The translations under genes and the position numbers were made by a program. The notes under the pieces are model-generated. The model saw only the letters and a program-made list of their open reading frames with translations. It searched no databases and was not told the origin of the DNA. From Bursaphelenchus xylophilus (lineage: Eukaryota; Nematoda; Chromadorea; Rhabditida; Aphelenchoididae), in assembly GCA_904066235.2 (NCBI GenBank), contig CAJFCV020000006.1:7378001-7442000 (forward strand): a stretch of 64,000 bases of DNA, given 5' to 3'. Within the stretch, counting starts at the first letter, position 1. Every line of letters starts with the position of its first letter. Positions 1 to 12,925 of the stretch are shown one piece after another.

Positions 1-343
1 ATATCAAACAAACAGAATAAAAAATTATGCTGGGCTCGGTATATTACAATCTGGCAAATAACACAAGCTAAGCTGGTAAAAAAAAGTATCGAAAACGTTC
101 TAACGCGATCACGTGACTTCTCACGTCATTAGAAGTGCCATAAATAATGAAAGTATCTATTTATAAAAAACACTTGACTCAAACGGGTCAACTCTTACTC
201 CTCTGTGGAATTACCGTACACAAGGGTTTTACAGGGTGAGAACGTAGAGGGTACGCCCTCTAAGGGCCCAGGGGGGGGGCCTTACGGGGCCAAGGCAAAT
301 TCTCGGGTTGACGGGTCCCGGAGCATAAATAATTTTTTCAATT

Positions 344-559
344 ACTGACTACTTTTTATTGACGTAATCTTGTACAATTTTCAAAACAACGATAAACAAA
401 CTCCGAAATGGAAAAAATGTTTAAATCACATTTTATAAAACTTTCCTTGTATGCATATGAAAAAGATAAATTCTTTGAACGCCAGATTCGGCACAGTGCG
501 TAATATTGTGATTTTTTTCAAAAATTTTACAATATTACGTCATAAAAAGTAGTCAGTAG
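344..559. mobile_element. Small palindromic MITE-like element
   Basis: The outer ~25 bases (TACTGACTACTTTTTATTGA at the left) are repeated inverted at the right end (plus strand ends GTAGTCAGTA). There is no coding capacity. It looks like a short non-autonomous DNA transposon; the family is not recognised and TA could be part of the terminus or the target duplication. Confidence 0.5.
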
Positions 560-2238
560 TTAAAAAAAATAAAATTATTTGGCGATATCAGTCGGTGGAA
601 CCTAACATTCGGAGCTGTTGTTAAACTAGACGACCTTTTTGCCAAATGATTCCGCATATCCTCGGAACCAAACACTCGGAAGGTTATGGTATCAACGTTT
701 GTGACCACACATAGGCTCAGACAAGGCTCCACATAACTCATCTAATAATATCAAAAGATTCCACCGATGACGCTGAATCTCGGCCGATGGAAGATGGGTA
801 CCGAATAAATAAAATAATCTGTCTGTGGGGTACAAGTCCGGCCTGATGACAAAAACTCAAAAAAATTAATATTTTGGATACAACACCGGCCCGAGGACAG
901 AAAAAGACCCAATATAAAACAATCAAGATTAATCTGATAAAGGGCAGAGTAAATAATGGAAGGCTATTTTTTAATTTCCACCCTAGAATTTTTGTAGCGC
1001 AGGTGTCGTGATGACGCAAAGCACACGATTTAGCAATTGCGTGGCATCTTGTCCTGCAAAATATACATAACAGAATAAAAAAAGTAACAGAGTAATATGT
1101 ATGTATAAAACCGCGTTCCGACTTTTCGAGACGACGACAGCCCGGGTCATCGCAAATCCATAGCATCTTTGACCCGAAAAGTCGTAGCTAAAAGGCTAAA
1201 AGGCTTCGCTCTTAGGCCACCCGAAAAACGCTATATATATGGAATTGACATTTGTCCAGATTTTATTGGCGCACCCTATAAAGTACCGTACAAAGTCGAT
1301 GATAACATTAAATGTATTATGCTGTAATTTCACTTGGAATGCCCCTTGTTGTCGTCTTTGTCAAATAACCGCTGCTCATTTTAGTTTTTCTTTGTTTTGT
1401 TTAAACAGCCTTCAAATCTGGTATTCATGCAACCTGGGTTGGAGCCGGAGAAGATAAGGCAGCGATTAGGTTTCGGTCGCGAACATGAGGCTCTATTTCG
1501 GTCGGAGCTCTTTTTTTGACCAACCTGGATGTGAGTTGACTTGTGGGAGGGGGTGGGGCTGGACAAGGGGTCGAATCGTTGGGGACGACGGGAATTAAGC
1601 TTCGTTCGGGAAATGGAAAAGTTATTCGCACTTTGGGTCACTCAAAACAATCGGTTTACAAGGGCCAAATTAGACGGGTTTAATGCCTGCGGGGTTTCCC
1701 GAAATGTAGACCTGTGTGTTACAGTAACCTCGGCTGAATTTTTATTGTTGGTGTGTTGTCTGTTATTGTGCCATTTATTATCATTTTGATGAGATACTGC
1801 TTGAGGATAACGAGAGCCCTGTAAAATTCAAACCAAAAGTTATGAATGTGAATCCACCATTTGTGTTTTTTACAATAATTTATTTAAATAATTCACACCC
1901 CATCCTCCCTTTGTGTGTGTTGATAACATATTGTTTGTTTTGCTTTTGCAAAGATCCCGCTTACTTTCTAAGCATATCCCGAACTTCAGATAAATTAATT
2001 TAATTCGCTGTTTATCTTACGTTCAGACGGATATGTGTTCCCTGCTGGATTAAAACAAACAATTAGTTTCTTTTTGAAACGCTGAGACGTAGATCCGCGT
2101 CCTGAATCCCCGTAACCTTCTGGATGTGCGCTGAGCTATTCGAATAACCACTATTCTGTCTTCTTATTTTTGCATTTTCTCATCAGATGACGTCCAAATA
2201 ATGAGCAGGTTCTAGATTCGCTTAGAAAGATCGCGCCG
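560..2238. other. No gene recognised
   Basis: Open frames here are short, use no recognisable domain and lack convincing splice-site patterns. The stretch next to 2239 presumably holds the promoter and 5' leader of the ML-domain gene, but I see no specific site. Confidence 0.4.
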
Positions 2239-3361
2239 ATGTGGCGTTGGCATTTATTATGGCCTTTTAGGCCAATAGTCATACTTTCGATGATAGCCAC
2301 GACAGCCATGTCGGCCTATGGAATTCAGCGACATTCCCATTCCTCCCGTTCCCCGAGATTTCTGAACAGATTCCATTTGAACACACCGCCGTTAGAGATT
2401 CCTCCAATGATGGGAGTGGAGATGACCGAGAACACTGGCCATGATTGTTCAGTTTTCCCCAATCAGACCTTATTTGAACCTCATTTTTATTCGTGTGATT
2501 CTGAAGGTAGGTTTGAAGAAAGAATGAAAAAATATATTCGCTAGGCTACAAGCTGCAGTACATGTGCTTTGTTTCTGAAAATTAAGCTCACGACCCTGAG
2601 GCTTTGTTTGGCCGCGGTTTCGAACCGGGCGCTAAACAATGGGATTAAATCAGCGTGAGCCGCCATCTGAATTGTTTGAAGAGCGTGATCACGCGCTCGA
2701 AGAGAGGAACTTGTCCTCCTAATTATGAATTGTTAATAGGCGATGACTGTATATAATATTTGCAGCTTATTTCCTAGGGGTGATTCAAACAAGGCTCCCT
2801 TTAGTTTTCATAGGAAAGTGTTTTACAGTTCAGACATTTCAGGTAAACAACCGGTGTTCTTGCTTCATGATCTTGCCCTTTCGAATCAGACTGGTGATTA
2901 TGTTTATCCGTTGGACTTCTCTCAACCTCTGAGGGTATTCCTCGATCTAACGAGTTCGGCAAACCGAAGGTAAGGCCGTGGATAAGACGACGTTATTTTC
3001 AGATTGGATAATATAAGAGCCGAGGTCACTTTATATCGTCGGAGTGTGGGATGGTTAGGGTGCGGATGGTTCTATATCCCCACTCTTGGATTGTTGGATA
3101 ATTACGATATTTGTGGGGAAGATAACTTGAGTTGTCCCATTTACACCGGCAGGCAAGTAGTGGAAGTCGTTCTGAGACCCAATGTTCTCTTTCTGGCCTT
3201 GATGAAACTCATTCACAGTGATCGAGTAGGTCAATAAGCTTTTGTGAGAATTGAAAACATACATTCAGGTGCCTTATCAAGTAATTATCAAGCTCATAAA
3301 CAATCGAAGCTCATCGGAAGAATTGTTATGCGCCGCTTTCCAGGCCCGAATTAACTTTTGA
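2239..3361 (+). CDS. Secreted ML-domain (MD-2-related lipid recognition) protein
   Basis: Four exons by eye: 2239-2510, 2778-2969, 3003-3225, 3269-3361, phases consistent, giving 259 aa. The N-terminus is a hydrophobic segment (residues about 5-28) that can act as signal peptide or anchor. The last ~110 residues have the ML pattern: alternating hydrophobic strands, then a Cys followed by a short gap and the SCPIYTG motif (ML family: CPl..G), then a terminal strand ending in the conserved Cys (ELLCAAF). ML proteins (NPC2, GM2-activator, MD-2 relatives) bind lipids or sterols outside the cell or in lysosomes. The long N-terminal part before the domain is not typical. The second intron is only 33 bp. 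Family call fairly sure; ligand unknown. Confidence 0.6.
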
Positions 3362-3632
3362 ACAATGAATCTCATAACCTATTTTACGTTTGTTTACGAT
3401 TAACGCACAATTAAAACGAGTCTTTCCTTGCAGAGACCGACTGTGAAACATTTTTAATTCGGTGTATAACCATAAGAAGTATCTCTAATTGTAAGCATTA
3501 CAGTGTAGAAAGATAGTTCAGCAAGTTTGTCACGTAAGATTACTTTATTTTATAAGTTATATTTTTAACAGTGAAAAAGAACAATTTTGAGATGTGAACA
3601 ATGAGATATGAGAAGAAATAATTAACAAAAAA

Positions 3633-6600
3633 TCAGTCCTCCATTTGGGTGTCCTTGTCCAGACAGAAGTTGACGTTAGAAATTTCAGAAGAGAGAAATC
3701 GTTTTAAGAGATCACTGCGGTGATGGTCAAGTTCGATAAGTTTATCAACATCATCCACATTGGGAAGAAGGGCTTTCTTCTCATTGTCGGCGATACCTAG
3801 GACATACTGATGTGCGTTTTTTACCTACCCAATTCAAAAACACTGTGTAAAACGGTTGCTAACTTCGAACATTGAGCCTTCACTTCAAACTGAACCGGAT
3901 CCACCGAAAGCTTTATCCATTCATCTGACGCCAAAATCTTCTTGTATATGTGCTTCACAAATTCATCGCTTTGTTTTCGTTCAATTGGAGAAATAGTAGA
4001 TGCCCTAAGGGAGGCGACCATTATAAGAGCCTTCATAAATCCCCGACAGTCATCTTCCTGGAGGTAGGCGTCAATAATATCTTTTACTTTCATCGGCCGG
4101 TTCCTCGGATTAATCCTCTGAAAACTTCTAAAATTAAAAATTTTAAATACCTTCAAAACGACGGAATCGATAGCTTCTTGATGTTCGACAATCTTCATAA
4201 CTTCTGTGAATTCGGCGATTTCCGTCGCATTCTCTTCGTCCTCACATAATGCGCACAATGTTCCCAAAGCAGCAATTGTCTACAAAGTCAAATTTAGAAC
4301 GCAGTCTTCAGAACAATGAATACAAACGTGGCTTTACTTACGCCCTTCTTTGACGCGTTTTCTGTCTCCATCATCATATTTTTCAAAAAGTTTCTGGCCT
4401 TGCGATATTGCTTCTTCTCAATGTTTCTGATCCAATTAATGTTCTCATGGGACCGCAAGAAGTTTTCCAATCGTTCACCTTTCTCTTCCAGGAGGTATTC
4501 AACCATGCCTGTAAACGATAAGTTAAAAAAAAACTATTTTCTCAACGTACCATTCTTTCTGTAATAATCATAAAGAATTAAATCAAAGTCTTTTCCTTGG
4601 AATTTTTCCTTCATCTGGGCAATGTAATTCTTGCGGTCGCCATCAGAAAGAGCAGTATGCGAATGTTTGATTATTAAATTGAAATCCTAAAAACCGAATA
4701 TAAATGAAAACCATCGAAATGGACCCCGCGGGGCCCCGTGTCGAAAGAAACCCCCAACCGAGAAATAAGGGTTAGTAAGGTAACCAATTGCGAGGACTTC
4801 GAAAATGACATCCATTTTTTCTGTATTTACTTTTTTTGGTAGTTAGTACTGTTAAGTTGTGACTTTAAAATTTTTGCTAAAAATACTTGATTTAGGGGTT
4901 TCGAGGTGCTGATTTCGAAAATCATGTTCTTTTTTTCTGGTTTCCCAAAAATTTGTGGGCAGAGTGAAAATTGGTTCCGAACAGATTATCAGATGTATGG
5001 ATTTGCTTCTCATCCAGACTGAAATCAGCATTATCGATTACCTATAAAAATATATCATTGACCATTGACCGACCCAAAAATTCGGGACGCGTCAGTTAGT
5101 ACTATATAGTACAACAAAGAGCAAAATTAACGTGTTTTTCGAAATCAGCACCCTCGAAAACCCCTAAACCAAGAAAAAATTCCAAAAATTACTCTTTAAC
5201 ATTACTACTTAAGGAAAAGTCAAAATCAGAAAAAAGGAACATGATTTTTGAAATCTGCGCCATCGATTACCCTAATGTTGACCTTTTCGGGCAAACATCG
5301 ACGGGGGGTCTCGAAGGAAACCAATATAAATTCAAATTTTTGATACTATTTATTCCTACCTGAAACTCTTCAGCCAACTTTAATGCTTCTTCTTGTTGCC
5401 CATTTTCATACAATTGGGATATAATTGTGCAAGAAATTCTCTTGTTTTTGTCATATCCATTGTATAAAAGTCTCGTCAAAACAATGACTTGGTTTAAGAG
5501 AACATTCAAATTCATTTCAGTTAACTGGGCGTCTTCTTTTCTCAACAAACCCACGGCAAAATTCAGCTGAAATAAAAATATTATAGCCATTAACAATACC
5601 ACCCACATGTTTGTCAATATACTTAAGTAACTTGGGCTCATTCATCCAGGTCAATGTCTGGTTGTCAAATCTGGTGCTCATTTCTCGAGTCTCGACCACT
5701 ACTTGATATATCTTTGTCAAGGCGGTGCCAACTTCCGTAACAACTTGAGCTCGGGTCAGGTAATCCTGAGGGCATTGGTCCAGTTCTTCAGATTCCAATT
5801 TAACCAATTCTGGAATAAATTCTTCGAAATGAGAGACTTCTTTGAAGAAATGGTCGTAAGCGGTTAGATTTCGATTGCTGGGGTGATCGAATTGGGTCTT
5901 GAAGACCTTGGCCAATTGCTGGACAGTTCCACTGACAACAGGCATTTCCGAACTCGTGAGAAGTTTGAAAAGTGCGATCATCGACCTCAGCTTCTCTCCC
6001 AACTCCAGGAACACCGTCTTTGCCGTTCTTTCCTTAGTCTCCGGAATACGGACATCAATCTAAAAAAATAAATTTATACTATCCGACAATTGAAAGTGAC
6101 GTCTTGATGAGCCCGACATTGCCCTGAGGCACAATATGTCCCGTAAGGTGGTGTCTTCGGTACCTCACGCCAATGCAGAGTGCCACTTTTCATACTTGTG
6201 CGCTTTAAACGCATTGTGCAATAGGCGTTTTAATTTTGTTTGTAACCTTCCGACTTACCCTACCTTTTGAAAGATCTGTTGGTACGGAAAACATTCAAGG
6301 AACACTGTCAAGTTTTAGTAATTCTTCATAGACAAAATACGAAAAGTATCCGGGTTTTAGGGTACCATTGTCCGGCTTCAAGATACGGCGTTTTTGCGTC
6401 ATAAAGTGAAGCCGTTCGGCACTATTTGTCATCAGACTGGAAATTTCATGATGCTGAATATATTTTCTGACAATGCCCGTCCAAATAACACTGAAAGTCT
6501 GTCAAGTTTTGGGGCTGTTTAATCCGCTCTTATTCAAGGAGAATATTGATGTAAATTCAAACGATGGTACGCAGAATTAGCGCAGCCTTTTCTTGTACTT

Positions 6601-9600
6601 TTCTGTAGCAACTAAAAACAGCGTTGTCCAGTTGGAGGTCTGTACTTATCCGTTTTTTATGAATACATGACTTGATTTGTTATATAGGCACCTTTCGTGC
6701 AATTCGATTCAGCAAAATTGGAACTTACGATGGCGTATTCGGTTAATTTATGGTTGTCGGTCTATACCGGTAACTGCTATGGTATAAGTCAAAACAATTC
6801 ATTACTGAAACCTTAACTATGTTTTCTTGATGGTTCGTACCAACAGATCTCTCAAAAGGCCGGGTAAATCGAAAGATAAAAGGTGTTTTTGTCTATGAAA
6901 TAACAGCGTTTTTCGTTTGAAAGTCGGTTTTTTCGTGGTTTTCGATAGAGTTGATGATGAAAAAAAAGATATTGCATTGCCAACATGTTGCAAATTAAAA
7001 AAAAAAGAAAAAAATTTAAAGTTTTAAAGAAAAAAATTTTTAAAATTTAAAGAAAAAATTCGCCTACCCTTCATTTTGACCCTTTGGCTGACCGGTCCAG
7101 GATTTTAGCTAGACATTTACAAAATTTTCCTGGCAATCATACTCTTTGAGTAAGTATTGAGTTATTCTTATATTTATTATACGCAATTTTTCAATATCAA
7201 CTCTATCGAAAACCCCGAAAAATCTGACAAGGAAAGTACTTTTATGGGGGCTCCTACTTTTTGACGGAACATTTTTCTCAAAAAATACGAGAAATTGTGC
7301 TGGTCAAGAATATATAAAACTTAGCTGCTAAGTTTTCGGTTTAAGGGTCAAAAATGCCCAAAAACTGGCTGTAGGAGCCAAAGTACTTTCCTCGTGAGAC
7401 TTCTCGGTGACCCTCAACCGAAAAAATCCGAAATTTCTTGGTCATTTTCCAACTAACAACTGGTTTTTGGGGTAAAAACGCTCCTACTTCAAAAGGCCGT
7501 AGTGATGTCAGTTTTCACTTTAAAATCGTGTTATTTCATAGACAAAAGTAATCTCCCTTAAACACATATTACAAAAACGAAGTTTCTGAGCCGCATCCAC
7601 CGGAAGTTATAGCCCCCGAATTTCCTGCACGTTTTTTGTAAGACCCTGTACATTGTGAAATCGACAAAATTTCATAATCAATCGCAAAAAAAGTAATTTC
7701 AATCACTTACTTGATTAGTAACTTTAAAATAGTTTAGAAACAAGAAGAACATCTTAAAGAAAGCCAATTTCCCATTCAATTGAGACAAGATCACAACCGC
7801 TGGATTCTGTTCGAAATGAACCAGTCCGGTCTCTCCTCTCCATCTGGGATCATTAATCGGTTCGTGATCCACAAATTTAAAAACAAATTGAAGAACCAAA
7901 GAAGCGATAGCTTCATCTTCAAGGTCCTTTAAAGGTCCAAACAACTGTTCCGTTTCGTAGAGATCTTTTGACGCAAATATCAAGAATGCAGATTTCAGTT
8001 GAGAAAAGTCCTTCCCCATAAAATCCTCATATATAATTTGCAGGGCTTTCTTGGTTCTTTTGTAAAATAGAAGATCGAAATCCCTTAAACGATGATCTAT
8101 TATCATTTAAAGTGTCTTACCTCGGCAATTTTCGTAATGCACACACTCCCGAGTCCTTGAGGACGATATGGCAGAGCCCATCAATGGTTTCAGAGCCAAT
8201 AACTCTTTCCTCGACACTCTCCAACACCCGACTGTCGGCATCTCCCTCGGGATTATCTATATGAACAATGAACTTGTTAAACACCACAATGCATTCTTTC
8301 TGCTCCGGCGTATGAAGCCGAACAACAGGAAGAGAAACGGTATGAATCGGGGCCTATAATTTGTAGTTATACATACACAACGTGTTTCAAGAAATACTGC
8401 GGAATATCTTTGTTTTTTTGCAGCTATCCAAGAAATTTAAATTGTTTTTAAAATTCGAAGTCGTGCGTCTTTAGTACACGCCATTAGGGTATCCCTTAAA
8501 TCTTGCAAATTTTTGGGTTTAAGAATTAAAGTCTGATCGATTGAGGTTTGCAGTCCAATAGGGCAAACGGACTGCAAACCTCAATCTGACAGCAAATATG
8601 ACAAATTTTGTGGTCCGAAACATAAACCAAACAAGTTTATCTGACGAGAGAAAACTTTCAATATGATTTTCAAAAGCCAAATCTCTAAAACGGCCTTTGC
8701 CGGAAAAAAAAGTCTCCGCTGACCCTTAGCAAAGAGCACAAAGATATTCGCAAAAAAATTCCGGAATATTTCTCACCACACCCTGTATAAGACATGAAAC
8801 AGATTACCTGCATTCGATATCTGATTGGGATACTCAGTTGATTAAAAGCGATGAATTGTCTTGTCTTTGAAGTGTCCCCGTTTACATAACCTGAAGTGTA
8901 AATAAAAAAGCAAGTACTCTTACCAAGGTAAAAGTCGAGACAATCGTGTTTTAAACTGTTAACAGAAATCAGCACCAAGAAGCCGGAATTGTACGGAACG
9001 GCATCCAGCAGGTAGTGTTTCAAGTTGTCAGTGAGTTTACCCTGAATGATTAATGTAATCCGAAGAGCCTAGTCTTACCAATTTCTCCAATGCCCTCACT
9101 ACAAGATCATGGGTTTCAATGGCAAAAAGATGGGAGGATTGGGACACTGAGTAGAATCTGATGACCTTGTGGAAGATTACCATCAATTCTGCATTGTGAA
9201 CATTGACCTCCCCTTCCACTGGGACTACTTTGACGACCCTAAACCATTTAAATTTAATAATACTTATTACTTAAAAGCGTATTTTATGACAAGCTTACGT
9301 TTCGCGATCAATGGAAGGATTTCCGAACAGTAAAACACTCATCCTTTTGCCGATTCCAACATGAGTATTCATATCCAACGGCCGAACAACAAGATGTTCA
9401 GCTCTTCTGTCATCATGGAAAACTTCTACCAAATAAAAAGTTGAGGTAGTAGTGGAGAAGATGAATCGATGGACGTGAACTGAAAAAAAGCCGTTTACAG
9501 CAATTTTGTATCAGTCTGTCGGGAAAATAACGGCGGATCGTCGCATCAAAATGTCTCGCCTCACCGCTATCGCGCACCAAATCTCCAGCCGCGGCCGCCG

Positions 9601-10456
9601 TCGCAAAACGATTATGGGCGATTTCAAGGCGCGACGACCCGCCGTTATTTTCCCGACACTGCCTAATTTTGGTTTGTAAGGGCGAAAAACCCTCAGAACG
9701 TATCTTGAAACACCATGCGAATGCCTTATTCTACGCAAAAATCCTAGACTCCTCAACCGGGGTTTTGTCATACATACCCAGTTTTCCATACCTACGTTAT
9801 TCGACCGATTTTCGGCACTTTTCAAAGTTTTTTGATTTCTTTCATGAACATGACTAAATTTCTGAACTTTTACAACATAAATTACTTATTCTGTGAGCCT
9901 ACAACAGCGTCAACAATAATAAAAGTACTTACCTTTTGCTTCAAACAGCACGATGGAATGAGAAACTTCATTCTGGAGATCAACATTTATGTCTTTATGG
10001 GGATTCCCTATCTCAGACCAATGTCGGATACATCCTTCTGGGCTCACCGCCAATACCGAGGGCATCTTTTTTGATGCTAAAACATGTAAACCTAGGGACA
10101 GCTACTTACTTTGTTTGTAGAAACACACATTCCTCGCTCCATATTGTAATCCTGTAGATGGCAAAGAAAGACGAAAAGCATGAGGTAAATCTTCACTCTA
10201 AAAATCAAATATAATAACAAGTTTGATTTCTTACATCTGAATCATAATTCCAAACAAAAAGGACTTTGTGGCAAATGAGTCCACAAAACCCTCCTTCGGC
10301 CAATCGAGCGGAGACCAACGTCTCTGAAGAAGCTAAAAAAATATTATAAAGTGAGACCCAGAACCTACAATGATCTAAGACTTCTCTGACCAAACTGGGA
10401 TATTCACTTTCATATCGATCGCTTAATAAAGTCAGACTCATCTGTAAATCTTGCAT
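3633..10456 (-). CDS. npp-15: Nuclear pore protein NUP133
   Basis: Seventeen exons can be joined with all phases agreeing: 10369-10456, 10235-10332, 10110-10197, 9933-10076, 9299-9479, 9079-9238, 8924-9041, 8808-8890, 8121-8353, 7711-8083, 5607-6059, 5360-5566, 4551-4686, 4342-4508, 4151-4279, 3829-4117, 3633-3796; 1,036 aa against 1,156 in human. NUP133 is a Y-complex (NUP107-160) scaffold subunit of the nuclear pore. The N-terminal third reads as its beta-propeller (EGGFCGLICHKVLFVWNY and a following SPEGCIRHW strand). The helical part has the stretch NLTAYDHFFKEVSHFEEFI (human LTPADVFFREV) and, later, NFLRSHENINWI followed by an ETENASKKG-like segment (human NFLQAHEHLSWL). Introns are mostly 32-50 bp, but 6060-7710 is 1.65 kb and holds a transposon. 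It lies 188 bp downstream of the F-box gene on the same strand. The symbol is by orthology to C. elegans. Confidence 0.85.
4790..5275. repeat. Diverged inverted-repeat sequence inside a NUP133 intron
   Basis: The intron between 4687 and 5359 contains imperfectly mirrored blocks, for example GATTTCGAAAATCATG near 4910 and its near-complement around 5240, and GGGTTTCGAGGTG near 4893 mirrored near 5155. It resembles the core of the foldback element at 48.8-50.2 kb (CTGATTTCGAAAAT). Probably an old palindromic transposon copy; boundaries not determined. Confidence 0.35.
7228..7394. mobile_element. Short CAAGG-ended MITE with TGA target duplication
   Basis: Left end CAAGGAAAGTACTTTTATGG, right end mirrored as AAAGTACTTTCCTCG. 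The trinucleotide TGA stands immediately before (7225-7227) and after (7395-7397). The left terminal ~45 bases match the longer element at 50483-51457, so this is a 167-bp deletion derivative. It lies in the 1.65-kb NUP133 intron. The 3-bp TNA duplication suggests PIF/Harbinger-like transposition; this is an inference. Confidence 0.65.
8539..8586. other. Perfect 18-bp hairpin in a NUP133 intron
   Basis: The left arm GATTGAGGTTTGCAGTCC (8539-8556) is followed by a 12-base loop and its exact reverse complement (8569-8586). The sequence sits in the intron between the exons ending at 8353 and starting at 8808. It could be a decayed MITE end or a small hairpin RNA; nothing decides between them. 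Confidence 0.5.
9511..9662. mobile_element. Short GTCTGTCGGGAAAATAA-type MITE
   Basis: Left end TCAGTCTGTCGGGAAAATAA, right end mirrored (TTATTTTCCCGACA), TA next to both ends. The interior is a GC-rich palindrome with motifs such as CGCGCACCAAATC. The same family occurs at 50981-51135, 54808-55164 and, degraded, at 46338, 54694 and 55910. It lies in a NUP133 intron. TA duplication points to Tc1/mariner-type mobilisation. Confidence 0.7.
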
Positions 10457-10644
10457 ATTAGTTACTGTTAATAATATAAACAAGTACGGTGAATAAAAAC
10501 ACATAAACTATATCAAATAAATTTAATAAGCAATTTATTTGGCAGACATAAGGCAACCGAGAATATACGTATTCATGGAAATTAATAGAATATATGTTCA
10601 TAAAAATTAATATATCACAATGATAATTATTTCACTCGTTAATT

Positions 10645-11716
10645 TCACCTGTCTGAGATATCAGATTCCGTAGACCCCTTATTAAACTTGAATTTGACGA
10701 CCAAAGATGTCCCGGCTACCTTAACGCCATAGTTTCCGGCCCAAAACTGGCGATCCTTTCCTCTCGATACAACATCTATCAAATACACATCGTCTGGGTA
10801 ATTTTCAAACACAATCTCGGCCTTTCGCCAATACTGATCTAAAATAATTACGTACGTATGATCTTATCTGGATCCACCCACCTTCCCATTGTTCAATTAC
10901 AGCATCAAAAGACATTGCTCGTCCATTCTCCGGCTGTGAATTGAGGTCAGGTTCTCTGAAAAAAAAACTGGAACCCAATTCAAAACTTACTCAGAATTCC
11001 GGAATAAAGCAGAGATGTTGTACCTGCAAGCACAATCCCCACGGTTCGTATAAAACTCCGTGACCACAATGGTAGGTTTGTGTTTGTTCAAGAACTCCTT
11101 TGACAGACCATAATCGAGGAGATTTACTGTTATCCATCTTGCACATTCAGAATATGAGCTCACCATACAGGAATGGAATGGCCTTTCGCATTGATCTAAT
11201 TTTTCTGTATCCAGCCGTTGTGGGATAATAAATAATGGAGGGGATTCAATCTTCCATTCCCTATGTCTAAAAATTTTAATGAAAGTCAGAAACGAGAACA
11301 AACCTTCTTCTGTTTGCATGACAATCGGACCATCGAATGTCCAACTTCGGAGTGTCTTCATCATAATTATCGTGGATCAAATTCTGTTCAAACGCATTCA
11401 AGGCAATAAGTCTCTGAAGATCCGCAATATCAACCTTCTTCAAATCTTTCAGCGCAAGAAATCCTAGTTTGTTAGAAGATCGTAACTTTTGAAACCAGAA
11501 TCGATGATTGTATATAACGCTGTTCCACTGACGACACACCTAAAAATCAACAAATAAATGCAAAATTCTTACCAGGGAACAGCGAACCACGTCAATGTAA
11601 GGAAGTCGAAGGAATATTTCAACCAAGACATCGTTTGGACATTCAGAAAGGTCCATTCCTTTCAAAGTTCTCTTTGTGATTCCAGATCCGAAGTAACTTT
11701 TAATCAATGGTATCAT
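10645..11716 (-). CDS. F-box protein with FBA (glycoprotein-binding) domain, FBXO2/FBXO6-like
   Basis: Five exons: 11573-11716, 11304-11539, 10991-11266, 10882-10955, 10645-10838; 307 aa, phases consistent, close to the ~290 aa of FBXO6. Residues ~20-60 form an F-box (CPNDVLVEIFLRLPYIDVV, then CSLVCRQW), which binds SKP1 in SCF ubiquitin ligases. The rest is an F-box-associated domain: HREWKIESPP, then QYWRKAEIVFENY and DRQFWAGNYGVKVAGTS, which align in memory with FBXO2/6 QFW..V..VF..Y and QYWAGWYGVRVTNSS. That domain in mammals recognises N-glycans on misfolded ER proteins; substrate here is inferred only. It is the upstream member of a same-strand pair with NUP133. The first intron is 33 bp. 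Confidence 0.8.
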
Positions 11717-12925
11717 TGGTCACCTTTCGAAGGTTATTTGCAAAACTCAGTGTTTTCTTTTCACTGCATTCAATGAGGAGGAACGCTTGTTTCACGAAAT
11801 TTGGCGCCAAATTTATTTACGGTTATATAAAGCCGGAGGGTCAGTGAAGCACTAGTAAAACGATATAATTGGAAACGACCCAGGACAATCCTTTCTATTT
11901 CTAGCCGGATGCTAAAATATGTATACTGCCAACTGCCAAACAATGTACCTTTGCGAACATTTATTTGAAGAAATTTTCAGAAACCAATTTTGTTGTGACA
12001 TTTCGTGGCGTTTTTATTGGAAACTAATTTTTGAGGTGTTTTTGTGCCATTTCTGCGATTGGCGATTGCGATTCTGCGCAAGATTGTCTAGTCTGAAGGA
12101 CCTTGAGTCAAGGTGGTGCACTGGTGGAACACGTTTTCTTCATGTTTAAAACTAACTCCATTTCTTAAGTTTGTTACCAAACTTATGTTGCACTTGTATT
12201 TTATTGTGAACTCTTCCGGTAGAACTTTCGTTATGACGTTTTTGTGGGATCTCTATAGAACTCTCGATTATTGCCTTTGTGATTCCGTTTAATTTATTAG
12301 TCGTTTATTTTCTTCCTTCTTTTTACGTAAAAAATTCTTTTTTGTTTTTCCTTTCCGATGTAAATCGAATGGGCGGTTGCTATCTAAATTTCCACAAATT
12401 CCAGTCTTATCACCTTCAAGGATTATGCGAGGAATGGTTCTTATTGAAGTATTTTTGATAATCTAGCGTTTTTATTATTTTGCGCGTGATTGAAATCTTT
12501 GTGAGTCGGCGCGCAATTTGTGCCGTCCGTCGCTCCAACATTTCTCTCTTTACCTTCGAGGAGCGGATTCTTAATGCCTTTTACGGATTTAAAAGCGTTG
12601 AACTTGTACACCGTTTGAGGTTGCACTTCATGTCGTTTTTTGGTTCGAAATTTTCTGTTTGATTTCATATTGATAAACATCAATTTTGTATTATATTATA
12701 ATACAAATTGGCGTTATTTTTTACTCAAGTGTCCTAGATATTGGTTTATGTTGTTTTACTTTCACGAATTGGAAGCCCAGTCTGATTTGACCAAATGTTT
12801 TTGCTTGATGGCATTTCCTCCTCCAATTTTTTCTTTCGTGATTCATATTTTTTGAATAAACCGAAGATGGTTGGACGATGATCATTAAGTCCCCACCTGA
12901 CTTTTAATTAAAAATTGCTTTTTAT
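11717..12925. other. Divergent intergenic region, no gene recognised
   Basis: This 1.2-kb AT-rich stretch separates the minus-strand F-box gene from a plus-strand gene, so it should hold two promoters. Short open frames inside look like noise. No TATA element or conserved site stands out. Confidence 0.4.

Noticed and set aside
738..1166. 142-codon minus-strand frame near the left end
   Set aside because: No domain or signal; composition like neighbouring non-coding DNA; no supporting splice sites.
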